Of a stretch of 28,918 bases of DNA, positions 15,848 through 23,705 are shown piece by piece. Position 1 is the stretch's first letter, and each line of letters starts with the position of its first letter. Origin of the DNA: Oscillospiraceae bacterium (lineage in GTDB: Bacteria; Bacillota; Clostridia; Oscillospirales; Ruminococcaceae); NCBI GenBank assembly GCA_020024155.1, contig JAHHUE010000013.1, forward strand, positions 1-28,918, in the 5' to 3' direction. A program made the position numbers and the translations under genes. The notes under the pieces are model-generated. The model did not search any database. It was not told where the DNA came from and worked only from the letters and a program-made list of their open reading frames with translations.

Positions 15848-16778
15848 AAAAATTGTAGTTATATGTGGTCCAACAGCAAGTGGAAAAACCGGACTTTCTC
15901 TTGTTTTGGCAAATGAATTTAATGGAGAAATCATATCTGCTGACAGTATGCAGGTATACAAAAAGCTTGATATTGGTACTGCAAAAGCTACAAAAGAAGA
16001 ACAAGCAAAAGCAAAACATCACCTTATTGATTTTTTAGAACCATCTGAATGTTATAATGTAGAAATTTTTACAAGGCTTGCAAAAGAGAAAATAGAAGAA
16101 ATTTATTCAAGAAATAACCTACCTTTTATAGTTGGAGGCACTGGGTTATATGTAGAAAGTCTTGTAAAGGGGATAAGCTTTACAGACCAAAATGACGATA
16201 AAACAGTAAAAAATAAGCTATATAAAGACCTTGAAGAAAAAGGTAAGGAATGGCTGTATTCACAACTACAAGAAATTGACCCCAAATATGCAGAAAAGGT
16301 TCATCCTAATAATGCTGTTAGAGTTATTAGAGCATTGGAAATTTACTATACAACTGGTGTAAGAATGTCTGAACAAATAGAAAACTCAAATCCAATTGAA
16401 AAACCATATGCTGCCTTAATTATTGCAACAACTTTTAAAGACCGTGCCAAACTTTACCAAAATATTGACAAAAGAGTTGATATAATGATGGAAGAAGGTC
16501 TTTTGCAAGAGGCAGAATATGTTTATAAAAATCAAGATACATTTAAAGGGTCAGTGGCTGCTATTGGATATAAAGAATTTTTTCCATATTTTGATGGAGA
16601 GCAAACTTTACAAGAATGTGTTGATACACTGAAACAGCGTTCCAGAAATTATGCAAAAAGACAACTTACATGGTTTAATCGTATGTCTGACATAAATTGG
16701 GTTTATGTAGATGATGAAATCGATTATAAAGAACAAGCCAAAATTTTGGTTGATAAATTTATAAATGGTAGATTATAA
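15834..16778 (+). CDS. miaA: tRNA dimethylallyltransferase (MiaA)
   Basis: This 314-residue P-loop enzyme moves the dimethylallyl group from DMAPP to N6 of A37 in tRNAs reading UNN codons, making the substrate for MiaB encoded upstream. Walker A is GPTASGKT (12-19), ISADSMQVYK follows with the conserved Asp-Ser-x-Gln motif, and RNYAKRQLTWFNR near the C-terminus is the tRNA-binding signature. The start is TTG at 15834, with AAAAGGAG about 12 bases before it inside mutL; the gene overlaps mutL by 14 bases in another frame, implying translational coupling. The stop overlaps the next ATG by one base (TAATG). The length is normal. Confidence 0.97.
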   Translation: MEERKKIVVICGPTASGKTGLSLVLANEFNGEIISADSMQVYKKLDIGTAKATKEEQAKAKHHLIDFLEPSECYNVEIFTRLAKEKIEEIYSRNNLPFIVGGTGLYVESLVKGISFTDQNDDKTVKNKLYKDLEEKGKEWLYSQLQEIDPKYAEKVHPNNAVRVIRALEIYYTTGVRMSEQIENSNPIEKPYAALIIATTFKDRAKLYQNIDKRVDIMMEEGLLQEAEYVYKNQDTFKGSVAAIGYKEFFPYFDGEQTLQECVDTLKQRSRNYAKRQLTWFNRMSDINWVYVDDEIDYKEQAKILVDKFINGRL

Positions 16779-18010
16779 TGACAGAGCAAACAAAAAGAAT
16801 AAAACGAAAAAGAAAAATCTATACCACTGTTGTCGTAGTTGCCTTATTATCAGTATATGGTGTAACTCAATGGTATCTCATAAACAGAAATAAAATTGAA
16901 ACAGTAAAAGCAACGGAAGGCTTTATAAACGATAGTATAATGACCACAGGAGTTGTTTGCCGTGAAGAAACTGTACTGGAAAGCACAACTGACGGATTTG
17001 TATTTTACAATGTTGAAAATGGACAAAGAGTTTCCAGTGGTATGCTTATTGGAGAAGTTTATCCATCAGTAGATGATATAGATTTGATAAATAAATCAAA
17101 TGATATCAAACAACAACTTTTAAAACTGGAAGAAGCTGAAAACTTTATGTCCACAGTTAACATTGATATTTCAATTACAAGAAAACAATTAAGCAATAGT
17201 ATGGTTGAATTATCACATAGTGTTGTAACGGGAAATTATGATGATATTTATAATTCGATGATGGATGTTTCTTTACATATAAACAAAATAAATACTGCTA
17301 TGGATAGAAATGATGATATAGCAAGTACAAAACAAGAACTGATAAACTTAAATAATGATATAAATGGAAGAATTTCTGACCCATTAGTTTCTATCAGTAG
17401 TCCAACTTCAGGATATTTTATGGATAGTGTGGATGGCTATGAAAATGTTATTACGAAAGAAAGCTTTGAAAATATGTCATACGAAGAAGGTTTGCAAGTG
17501 TTAAATACTCCGGTTGAAAGTTCAAAATCGGGAGTGTATGGAAAGGTAATTACAAACTATAAATGGCATTTATGCGCTTATGTTACACAAAAACAAGCAG
17601 AGAAGTTAAGTAATACTAAAAAAGTAAGATTATCTCTTGATACAGAGCAAAATCAATATCAAAATGCAGAAATAGAAAAAATTATACCAAAAGATAATAT
17701 GTATTTAGTTGTATTAAAATCATCTACAATAGATAAAAGTTCTGTTTCCAATAGAATCAATGAGTGCGAAATATTGTTTTCTCAATATAAGGGTATAAAA
17801 GTTCCTAAAAGCGCTTTAAGAATTGTTGGCGGAGAAATGGGCGTATATATAAAATTTGCAAAATTAGTACAATTCAAAAAAGTTTCTCCAATTTATCAGG
17901 ATGATAATTATGTAATATTGCCAATCAATACAAGTGATGAAAATCAAGTAGAGCTTTATGACGACATAATTGTAAAGGGGGTAAATCTTTATGATGGAAA
18001 ATACTTGTAA
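16778..18010 (+). CDS. HlyD-like single-pass membrane protein
   Basis: This 410-residue protein has a short polybasic cytoplasmic N-terminus, one membrane segment (about 14-34) and a large extracellular part. After the membrane segment comes a barrel-sandwich (lipoyl-like) half containing TTDGFVFYNVENGQRVSSG, then a helical stretch (about 105-195), the second sandwich half (SSPTSGYFMDS) and beta-barrel regions ending in KGIKVPKSALRIV, all typical of HlyD/membrane-fusion proteins. Such proteins usually serve ABC or RND exporters, but no transporter gene is near. It overlaps miaA by one base and yggS by 20 bases and precedes sepF, ylmH and divIVA, so a role in the envelope at the division site is possible. 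The family is recognised; the function is not known. Confidence 0.82.
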   Translation: MTEQTKRIKRKRKIYTTVVVVALLSVYGVTQWYLINRNKIETVKATEGFINDSIMTTGVVCREETVLESTTDGFVFYNVENGQRVSSGMLIGEVYPSVDDIDLINKSNDIKQQLLKLEEAENFMSTVNIDISITRKQLSNSMVELSHSVVTGNYDDIYNSMMDVSLHINKINTAMDRNDDIASTKQELINLNNDINGRISDPLVSISSPTSGYFMDSVDGYENVITKESFENMSYEEGLQVLNTPVESSKSGVYGKVITNYKWHLCAYVTQKQAEKLSNTKKVRLSLDTEQNQYQNAEIEKIIPKDNMYLVVLKSSTIDKSSVSNRINECEILFSQYKGIKVPKSALRIVGGEMGVYIKFAKLVQFKKVSPIYQDDNYVILPINTSDENQVELYDDIIVKGVNLYDGKYL

Positions 18011-18707
18011 TATAAAAGAAAATGTGAAGAGAGTTAGATTTGAAGTTGAAGAAATTTGTACAAAGTTAGGTAACAATCCTGAAAAAGTTCAAATAATGGG
18101 TGTATCAAAAACAAAATCTATTCCAGAAATAGAAGAAGCTATAAAAGCTGGTATAACACTGTTTGGAGAAAATAAAGTTCAAGAACTTACACAAAAAACA
18201 GAACTATTTAAAAAATATAATCTTCCTTGTCACATAATTGGTCAATTACAAACTAATAAGGTTAAATATCTTCCATCTATGACAAACTTTATTCAAAGTG
18301 TGGATAGCATTAAACTTGCCAAAGAAATAGATAAACAGTATTTAAAAAATAATGCTGTCGCAAATATTTTGGTAGAAGTTAATGTTGGCAACGAAGAATC
18401 AAAAGGCGGAATAAATATTGATAATGCTTATGAATTTATTCACGAGATTTCAGAATATAAGGGATTGGTAGTAAAAGGCCTTATGTGTATACCTCCAATA
18501 TGCGAAGGTGACAAAGTAAGACATTATTTTGCACAAATGTATAGGTTGTTTATTGACATTCAGTCCAAAAATGTAGATAATGTTAATATGAATATTTTGT
18601 CTATGGGTATGTCCGGTGACTATAAATATGCTCTTATGGAGGGAAGTAACCTTATAAGAGTTGGACAAGGAATTTTTGGCAAAAGAAATTACAATATAAA
18701 TATATAG
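17991..18707 (+). CDS. yggS: YggS/YlmE-family PLP homeostasis protein
   Basis: This 238-residue, alanine-racemase-like TIM barrel binds pyridoxal phosphate but belongs to the PLPBP family, which buffers PLP and influences amino acid pools rather than catalysing a known reaction. The PLP lysine is K40 in GVSKTK. FGENKVQE, HIIGQLQTNK, GLMCIPP and LSMGMSGDY are family signatures in the right order. AAAGGGGG (17974-17981) precedes two possible starts, ATG 17991 and ATG 17994; 17991 has the better spacing. It overlaps the HlyD-like gene by 20 bases. sepF starts eight bases after its stop, as in the ylmE-sepF order of Bacillus and many Firmicutes. Confidence 0.95.
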   Translation: MMENTCNIKENVKRVRFEVEEICTKLGNNPEKVQIMGVSKTKSIPEIEEAIKAGITLFGENKVQELTQKTELFKKYNLPCHIIGQLQTNKVKYLPSMTNFIQSVDSIKLAKEIDKQYLKNNAVANILVEVNVGNEESKGGINIDNAYEFIHEISEYKGLVVKGLMCIPPICEGDKVRHYFAQMYRLFIDIQSKNVDNVNMNILSMGMSGDYKYALMEGSNLIRVGQGIFGKRNYNINI

Positions 18708-18715
18708 GAGGCAAT

Positions 18716-19162
18716 ATGGGAGTTTTTGACAAAATAAAAAATGCTTTTGGTGTTGACGATGAAGATTACGACGATGAATTTGAATATGAGGAAGAGGATG
18801 AAGTTGTGGAAAATACAGTAAAACCGGATTTTTCTCAAGTAAAAAAAGAAAAAAATCTTTCTCTTGCAAATAGCTCTGGCACTTCACCACAATTACAGGT
18901 TGTACTTGTTAAACCTGAAAGATTTGATGATGCAAGTGGTATTGCTGATAGCCTTAATGCAAAGAAAACAGTTGTGTTGAATCTCGAAGCTACAAGTAAA
19001 GAAGTTTCAAGAAGACTTGTTGACTTTTTGTCCGGTGTTGCTTATGCAAACAACGGTCAAATTAAAAAGATTGCAAATTCAACATTTATCATTACACCAT
19101 ACAATGTTGATGTTTCTGGAATTGGCATTCTTGAAGAAATAGACACAACTTCTATTTACTAA
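18716..19162 (+). CDS. sepF: Cell division protein SepF
   Basis: This 148-residue protein assembles into rings, ties FtsZ filaments to the membrane and supports septum formation. The first dozen residues, MGVFDKIKNAFGV, form the amphipathic membrane-binding helix. A very acidic linker (DDEDYDDEFEYEEEDE, about 14-30) follows. The C-terminal globular SepF domain (about 60-148) includes VVLVKPERFDDA and RRLVDFLSGVAYA. A perfect AGGAGG overlapping the yggS stop sits four bases before the ATG, the strongest ribosome binding site in the neighbourhood. The next gene starts three bases after the stop; the membrane gene ylmG, which in B. subtilis lies between sepF and ylmH, is absent here. Confidence 0.96.
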   Translation: MGVFDKIKNAFGVDDEDYDDEFEYEEEDEVVENTVKPDFSQVKKEKNLSLANSSGTSPQLQVVLVKPERFDDASGIADSLNAKKTVVLNLEATSKEVSRRLVDFLSGVAYANNGQIKKIANSTFIITPYNVDVSGIGILEEIDTTSIY

Positions 19163-19165
19163 TAT

Positions 19166-19933
19166 ATGAGAGGGTATATTCCACCTCAAAATAACGAAGA
19201 ACTTGTTTTTGTAAAAAAGATATGTCATACTTTAGAAGTTGCAGAAAATCTTGGTTATGTTCAATACACGTTATTTATGGATTTAAGACAACAAGAACTT
19301 TTTGCAGCTCAGGCCAATAAATTTCCAAATTTAAAAATTCAGTTTTTTTCTGGATACAATGGAGAATGCGAGAGAAAGCTTGCTGCAATATATCCAGAAT
19401 ATGTGGAACTATATCCAGAGGATTTACCATTAGTTGTACTTAAATCAAAGCTGTTGGATAAAGATTTGTCACATAAAGATTTTCTTGGTTCAGCCATGTC
19501 TTTGAAAATTAAAAGAGATTATATGGGCGACATTATTTTGGATAATGATAATGTGTATATTGTGTGTCATAAAAATATTGCAAATATTTTAATAGAAGAA
19601 TTGGTTATGGTTAAAAAAACACCAGTTGATTTAACCTTTTGTGACGAAGAATTGACTTTTAATAAAGAATATTCTCAAATAAAAACAGCTACTGTTGCAT
19701 CTTTAAGGGCAGATAGTGTTGTTGCTGCTTTGCTTAATTGCAGTCGTTCTGAGTCTGCTAAATATATTAAGCAAGGTAATGTGCGTATAAATCAATTGGA
19801 AATATCTCATACAGATTTTGAAATATTTGATAAAGATATTATAAGCGTAAAGTACAAAGGTAAGTATAAAGTGTTTTGTGATGGCTTAAAGAGTCGCAAA
19901 GACAGAATTTTTATAAAAATAGCAAAATATTAA
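19166..19933 (+). CDS. ylmH: YlmH-family S4-domain RNA-binding protein
   Basis: This 255-residue protein has an N-terminal YlmH-specific region, a central domain (about 75-170, with FLGSAMSLKIKRDYMGDI) and a C-terminal S4 RNA-binding domain (about 183-245, RADSVVAALLNCSRSESAKY). In B. subtilis YlmH binds the large ribosomal subunit and has been linked to rescue of stalled ribosomes. It sits in its conserved place between sepF and divIVA. The ATG at 19166 is only three bases after the sepF stop and no Shine-Dalgarno sequence is visible in front of it, so translation probably depends on ribosomes finishing sepF. No better downstream start is present in frame. Confidence 0.93.
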   Translation: MRGYIPPQNNEELVFVKKICHTLEVAENLGYVQYTLFMDLRQQELFAAQANKFPNLKIQFFSGYNGECERKLAAIYPEYVELYPEDLPLVVLKSKLLDKDLSHKDFLGSAMSLKIKRDYMGDIILDNDNVYIVCHKNIANILIEELVMVKKTPVDLTFCDEELTFNKEYSQIKTATVASLRADSVVAALLNCSRSESAKYIKQGNVRINQLEISHTDFEIFDKDIISVKYKGKYKVFCDGLKSRKDRIFIKIAKY

Positions 19934-19950
19934 AATTTGGAGGACAAGTA

Positions 19951-20580
19951 ATGTTCAACGCAGATGAAATAAGACAAATTACATTTGAAAAGGTTGTTCG
20001 TGGATATAGACCAGAAGATGTAGAATCTTTTATGAGTAAAATTGCAGATGAGTACGAAGCTCTTGCATCAGAAAAACAAGAAATAGAAAGCCAGTTATAT
20101 GTTTTGGCTGAAAAAATAGAACAATATAAAACAGAAGAAGAATCTATTAAAGCAACTTTAATAAGTGCTCAAAAACTTGGAGAAAGTATTATTGCAGAAT
20201 CAAGACAAAAAGCAGAGGCAATTCTTAAAGATGCTAACATAAGAAAAAATGACATTCTTGCATCAGCTCACGAAGAATTTGCTTTATATGAAGATAATCT
20301 TGCAAGAGTAAAAAGAGAAGTTAGTGATTTTAAAATTACAGTTTTAAGTATGTATAAAGACCATATTGAATCTTTAAGCAGAGTTCCAGAAGTTAAAAAA
20401 GAACCTGCAAATGTGGTTGAAGAACAGGATCCAGAAGCTGTACCAGAAGCTAAATCTGAAACTACTGTTGATGAATCAACAGTTGAAGCACAAGCAGATA
20501 ATACAGAAAAAACTAAACAGTTTTCAATAGAAGAAAATGAAGGTTCAGGATTCAATAATATTTCTTCACTTTTTGAATAA
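19951..20580 (+). CDS. divIVA: DivIVA-domain cell division/polarity protein
   Basis: This 209-residue coiled-coil protein of the DivIVA family senses negative membrane curvature at poles and septa and organises division-site or chromosome-anchoring proteins. The conserved N-terminal domain (1-60) contains ADEIRQITFEKVVRGYRPED and VESFM. A long coiled coil runs to about residue 150, and the last 60 residues are acidic and low in complexity. GGAGGA lies about six bases before the ATG. It ends the yggS-sepF-ylmH-divIVA block; in B. subtilis ileS would follow, whereas here a hairpin and lspA follow. Whether it acts as a MinCD anchor or a polar scaffold cannot be told from sequence. Confidence 0.93.
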   Translation: MFNADEIRQITFEKVVRGYRPEDVESFMSKIADEYEALASEKQEIESQLYVLAEKIEQYKTEEESIKATLISAQKLGESIIAESRQKAEAILKDANIRKNDILASAHEEFALYEDNLARVKREVSDFKITVLSMYKDHIESLSRVPEVKKEPANVVEEQDPEAVPEAKSETTVDESTVEAQADNTEKTKQFSIEENEGSGFNNISSLFE

Positions 20581-20600
20581 TATTTAAAAATTCAGATTAT

Positions 20601-20632
20601 AAAAAGGTTAGTGATAACACACTAATCTTTTT
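20601..20632 (+). terminator. Terminator-like hairpin between divIVA and lspA
   Basis: A 13-bp stem (20601-20613 with 20620-20632, core GGTTAGTG/CACTAATC, one G-T pair) has a 6-base loop and a T5 run forming the end of the stem. It fits a rho-independent terminator after divIVA. lspA starts only 22 bases later, too close for a separate promoter after the hairpin, so it probably acts as a partial terminator or attenuator for lspA and the genes beyond. Confidence 0.75.
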
Positions 20633-20654
20633 GTGTTGCATAGCGAGGAATTTA

Positions 20655-21116
20655 ATGCATAATTTAATTTTTATATTTATTTTTGTATCAGTAGACCAAT
20701 TGCTTAAATATTTGGCTACACAATATCTTGCATCAGGTGGTTCTGTAACTTTAATACCTAAATTTATCGGATTAAATTATATACTTAATCCAGGTGCAGG
20801 ATTTAGCATATTAAGTGGCAAAGTTAATTTTCTTATAATAATTACTTCCATTGCTCTTTTATTTATAGCATATATGTTATTTATAAAAAAAATACCTAAT
20901 AAAATTGAACAAATTAGTTTTGTTTTGATTTTTTCCGGTGGATTGGGCAATCTTATTGACAGAGTACTTAATGGCGTTGTAGTTGACTATTTTGAATTTT
21001 TATTTATAGATTTTCCAATATTTAATTTTGCAGATATTCTTATTTGTTGTGGTGTTGCATTATACGCAATATATGTGTTAAAATCTGAGTATTCATCAAA
21101 AAAATCAAATAGGTGA
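20655..21116 (+). CDS. lspA: Lipoprotein signal peptidase (LspA)
   Basis: This 153-residue, four-helix membrane aspartyl protease removes the signal peptide from diacylglyceryl-modified prolipoproteins. The catalytic pair corresponds to D111 (in NGVVVDYFEF) and D127 (FNFAD). The conserved VDQLLKY (13-19), NPGAGFSIL (45-53) and GGLGNLIDR (95-103) motifs are all present. The start is ATG 20655, five bases after GAGGAA; an earlier in-frame TTG at 20631 lies inside the terminator hairpin and is rejected. rluD begins six bases after the stop, the lspA-rluD order common in Firmicutes and other bacteria. Confidence 0.96.
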   Translation: MHNLIFIFIFVSVDQLLKYLATQYLASGGSVTLIPKFIGLNYILNPGAGFSILSGKVNFLIIITSIALLFIAYMLFIKKIPNKIEQISFVLIFSGGLGNLIDRVLNGVVVDYFEFLFIDFPIFNFADILICCGVALYAIYVLKSEYSSKKSNR

Positions 21117-21122
21117 TAAATG

Positions 21123-22040
21123 ATGAATAATAGTACTATTTTACATTCAACAGAAGAATGGGCAGGGACGAGAATAGATGTATTTGTTTCAAAAAATACA
21201 GATTATTCTAGAAATGCAGTACAATTACTTATAGAAGAACAAAGAATATCTGTAAATGATAAAGTTGTTTCTAAAAGTTATAAAATGAAAAACGGTGATG
21301 TTCTTTCAATTATTGTTGAACCGCCAAAAGATGTTGGAATAATTGCACAAGATATACCACTTGATATATATTATGAAGATGAAGATATTTTGGTTGTGAA
21401 TAAACCAAAAGGAATGGTTGTTCATCCAGCTAATGGAAATGAGGATGGAACATTAGTAAATGCCTTAATGTATCATTGCAAGGATTCTTTATCAGGTATA
21501 AACGGAGAAATTAGACCAGGCATAGTCCATAGAATAGATAAAGATACGTCAGGTCTTTTAGTTGTTGCCAAAAATGACATATCTCACGAACATCTTGCAA
21601 AACAATTTAAAAACCATTCAATAAATAGATTGTATTATGCAATTGTGTATGGTAATGTAAAACAAGATAGTTGTGATATAGAAGCTCCAATAGGAAGACA
21701 TAAAACTGACCGTAAAAAATTTTGTGTTACACAAATAAATTCTAAATATGCATTTACACATTATGATGTTATTGAAAAGTTAAATGGATTTACTCTTATA
21801 AAATGTAAATTAAAAACAGGCAGAACACATCAAATAAGAGTTCATATGCAAAGTATTGGTTATCCTCTTGCCGGAGACTCTGTTTATGGACCTAAAAATT
21901 GCATTACAGAATTAAAAGGACAAGCTCTACACGCAGGTATTCTTGGATTTATACATCCAAAAACAGAAGAATACATAGAGTTTTCTTCACCATGGTCGCA
22001 AGAGTTTGAAAAATTTTATAATAAGGTAAAATTTAAATAA
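21123..22040 (+). CDS. rluD: RluD-type 23S rRNA pseudouridine synthase
   Basis: This 305-residue enzyme has an N-terminal S4 domain (about 15-75) and a catalytic domain with VVNKPKGMVVHPA, HRIDKDTSG (catalytic Asp 139) and GRTHQIRVHM. Its position directly after lspA matches RluD/YlyB of many bacteria, where the enzyme makes pseudouridines in helix 69 of 23S rRNA. ATG 21123 is preferred over ATG 21120 because AGGTGAT (21111-21117) then lies five bases upstream. It overlaps the next gene by one base (TAATG). This copy is canonical, in contrast to the divergent paralogue at 242-1174. Target assignment rests on synteny and motif quality. Confidence 0.93.
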   Translation: MNNSTILHSTEEWAGTRIDVFVSKNTDYSRNAVQLLIEEQRISVNDKVVSKSYKMKNGDVLSIIVEPPKDVGIIAQDIPLDIYYEDEDILVVNKPKGMVVHPANGNEDGTLVNALMYHCKDSLSGINGEIRPGIVHRIDKDTSGLLVVAKNDISHEHLAKQFKNHSINRLYYAIVYGNVKQDSCDIEAPIGRHKTDRKKFCVTQINSKYAFTHYDVIEKLNGFTLIKCKLKTGRTHQIRVHMQSIGYPLAGDSVYGPKNCITELKGQALHAGILGFIHPKTEEYIEFSSPWSQEFEKFYNKVKFK

Positions 22041-22855
22041 TGAATAAAAATATAAAAGATATTTTGGTTGTAAGTGATTTGGATAACACACTGCTTACAG
22101 CTGAAAAAGGAATTCCAGAATATAATCTTGAAATGATAAAAAAGTTTCAAGAATTAGGAGGTAATTTTACAGTTGCAACTGGAAGAAGTATAGAATCAAT
22201 TTCAAGATATCTTAATCAACTACAATTATCAGTACCAGCTATAACATACAATGGTGGAGTAATTTATGATTTTAACAGCAAGATTTATTTAATGAAAAAA
22301 ACTTTACCAGAAAGTGCTAAAAAAGCACTTGAGTTAATTCGTGAAAAATTTCCAGATGTTGGTACTGAGGTTATGTGTGATAATAATAGGCTATATATGA
22401 TAAGAGAAAATGCCTATACTTTTAAACATGTGGATGATGAAAAATTAAGTTATATAAGTTGTGATATTTCATCAATAAAGAATAATTGGATTAAAGTATT
22501 GTTTGCAGATAAAAATAGCAGACTTTTAGAGTTACAAGAATTTTGTAAGACTTTACCATTTGATGATATTGAATTTGTAATGTCAAATACAATTTACTTT
22601 GAAATGCTGCCTAAAAATATTACAAAAGGTACTGCGTTGATGGCACTTTGTGATATTATAAATGTAGACATTTCTGACACTGTTGCCATAGGAGATTATT
22701 ATAATGATATAGATTTGTTGAAAACAGCAGGTCTTAGCGTTTGTGTTGATAATGCTCCTCAAGATATAAAAAATATTTGTCACGCCATTGTACCAAAATG
22801 CACAGATGGTGGTGTTGGGCATTTGCTTGCACAAATAATCAAATCATGTTCATAA
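22040..22855 (+). CDS. Cof-type HAD-IIB family phosphatase
   Basis: This 271-residue HAD hydrolase has nucleophile motif DLDNTLL (D13 and D15), motif II ATGRS, a type IIB cap in the middle (about 85-185), a lysine in NITKG and motif IV GDYYNDIDLL (218-227, with D219 and D223). It should dephosphorylate sugar phosphates, nucleotides or flavin precursors; Cof-like proteins have broad specificity. It overlaps rluD by one base and ends 11 bases before the transketolase genes, so it is co-transcribed with them, and a sugar phosphate substrate would fit. The precise substrate is unknown. Confidence 0.92.
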   Translation: MNKNIKDILVVSDLDNTLLTAEKGIPEYNLEMIKKFQELGGNFTVATGRSIESISRYLNQLQLSVPAITYNGGVIYDFNSKIYLMKKTLPESAKKALELIREKFPDVGTEVMCDNNRLYMIRENAYTFKHVDDEKLSYISCDISSIKNNWIKVLFADKNSRLLELQEFCKTLPFDDIEFVMSNTIYFEMLPKNITKGTALMALCDIINVDISDTVAIGDYYNDIDLLKTAGLSVCVDNAPQDIKNICHAIVPKCTDGGVGHLLAQIIKSCS

Positions 22856-22866
22856 CAGGAGGAATT

Positions 22867-23703
22867 ATGGATAAGAAATTTTTACAAGAAAAAGCTTTAG
22901 AAGTTAGAAAGGATATTGTAACTGCCGTACACAGTGCAAAAAGTGGCCATCCAGGTGGTTCTTTGTCAGTAGCAGATACATTGACATATCTTTATTTTTA
23001 CAAAATGAATGTTGACCCTAAAAATCCAAAAATGGATAACAGAGATAGATTTGTGCTCTCAAAAGGTCACACAGCACCAGCTTTATACTCTGTTTTGGCT
23101 GAAAAAGGTTTTTTTGATAAATCAGAATTGGTTAAGCTTAGAAAAGTTGGCGCAATGCTTCAAGGTCACCCAGATATGAAAGGTATTCCTGGTGTTGATA
23201 TGTCCACAGGTTCTTTGGGACAAGGTGTTTCTACTGCTGTTGGTATGGCTTTGAGTGCAAAAATCTCAAATGATGATTACACAGTTTACACAGTTCTTGG
23301 TGATGGTGAAATTCAAGAAGGTCAAGTATGGGAAGCTGTAATGAGTGCTGCACACTACAAACTTGATAATCTTGTTGCTGTTGTTGATAACAACAATCTT
23401 CAAATTGATGGTAAAGTAAGCGATGTTATGTCTGTTTACCCAATTGATGAAAAATTTGCAAGTTTTGGCTGGAATGTTGCAACATGTGATGGTCATGACT
23501 TTGACAGCATTCACACTGCATTTGAAAAAACAAATGAAAAAAATGGTAAACCATGGGTTATCATTCAAACATCTGTAAAAGGTAAAGGTGTTTCCTTTAT
23601 GGAAAATCAGTCTTCATGGCATGGTACAGCACCAAACGATGAACAATATGCACAAGCAATGGCAGACCTTGATGCAATTGCTAAAGAATTGGAGGGTAAA
23701 TAA
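22867..23703 (+). CDS. Transketolase, N-terminal subunit
   Basis: This 278-residue thiamine diphosphate-binding half of a split transketolase transfers two-carbon units between sugar phosphates in the non-oxidative pentose phosphate pathway. GHPGG (27-31) and the TPP/Mg motif GDGE (145-148) with the following NNN at about 30 residues are present. The start is ATG 22867, six bases after a strong AGGAGG; an upstream in-frame start inside the HAD gene gives 30 residues unlike any transketolase and is rejected. The C-terminal subunit gene begins two bases after the stop, and its GGAGGGT ribosome binding site lies within this gene. Codons ending in C seem more frequent than in neighbouring genes, as expected for a well-expressed enzyme. 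Confidence 0.96.
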   Translation: MDKKFLQEKALEVRKDIVTAVHSAKSGHPGGSLSVADTLTYLYFYKMNVDPKNPKMDNRDRFVLSKGHTAPALYSVLAEKGFFDKSELVKLRKVGAMLQGHPDMKGIPGVDMSTGSLGQGVSTAVGMALSAKISNDDYTVYTVLGDGEIQEGQVWEAVMSAAHYKLDNLVAVVDNNNLQIDGKVSDVMSVYPIDEKFASFGWNVATCDGHDFDSIHTAFEKTNEKNGKPWVIIQTSVKGKGVSFMENQSSWHGTAPNDEQYAQAMADLDAIAKELEGK

Positions 23704-23705
23704 TT

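Noticed and set aside
18450..18890. 146-codon minus-strand open frame across yggS-sepF
   Set aside because: It covers two well-supported genes in another frame, and its translation shows no domain.
20631..20654. Earlier in-frame TTG start for lspA
   Set aside because: It lies within the terminator hairpin and its T run, has no ribosome binding site and adds residues not found in LspA; ATG 20655 has GAGGAA at the right spacing.
22777..22866. Upstream in-frame extension of the transketolase N-terminal subunit
   Set aside because: It overlaps the HAD gene and encodes residues unlike the family; ATG 22867 has a strong AGGAGG.
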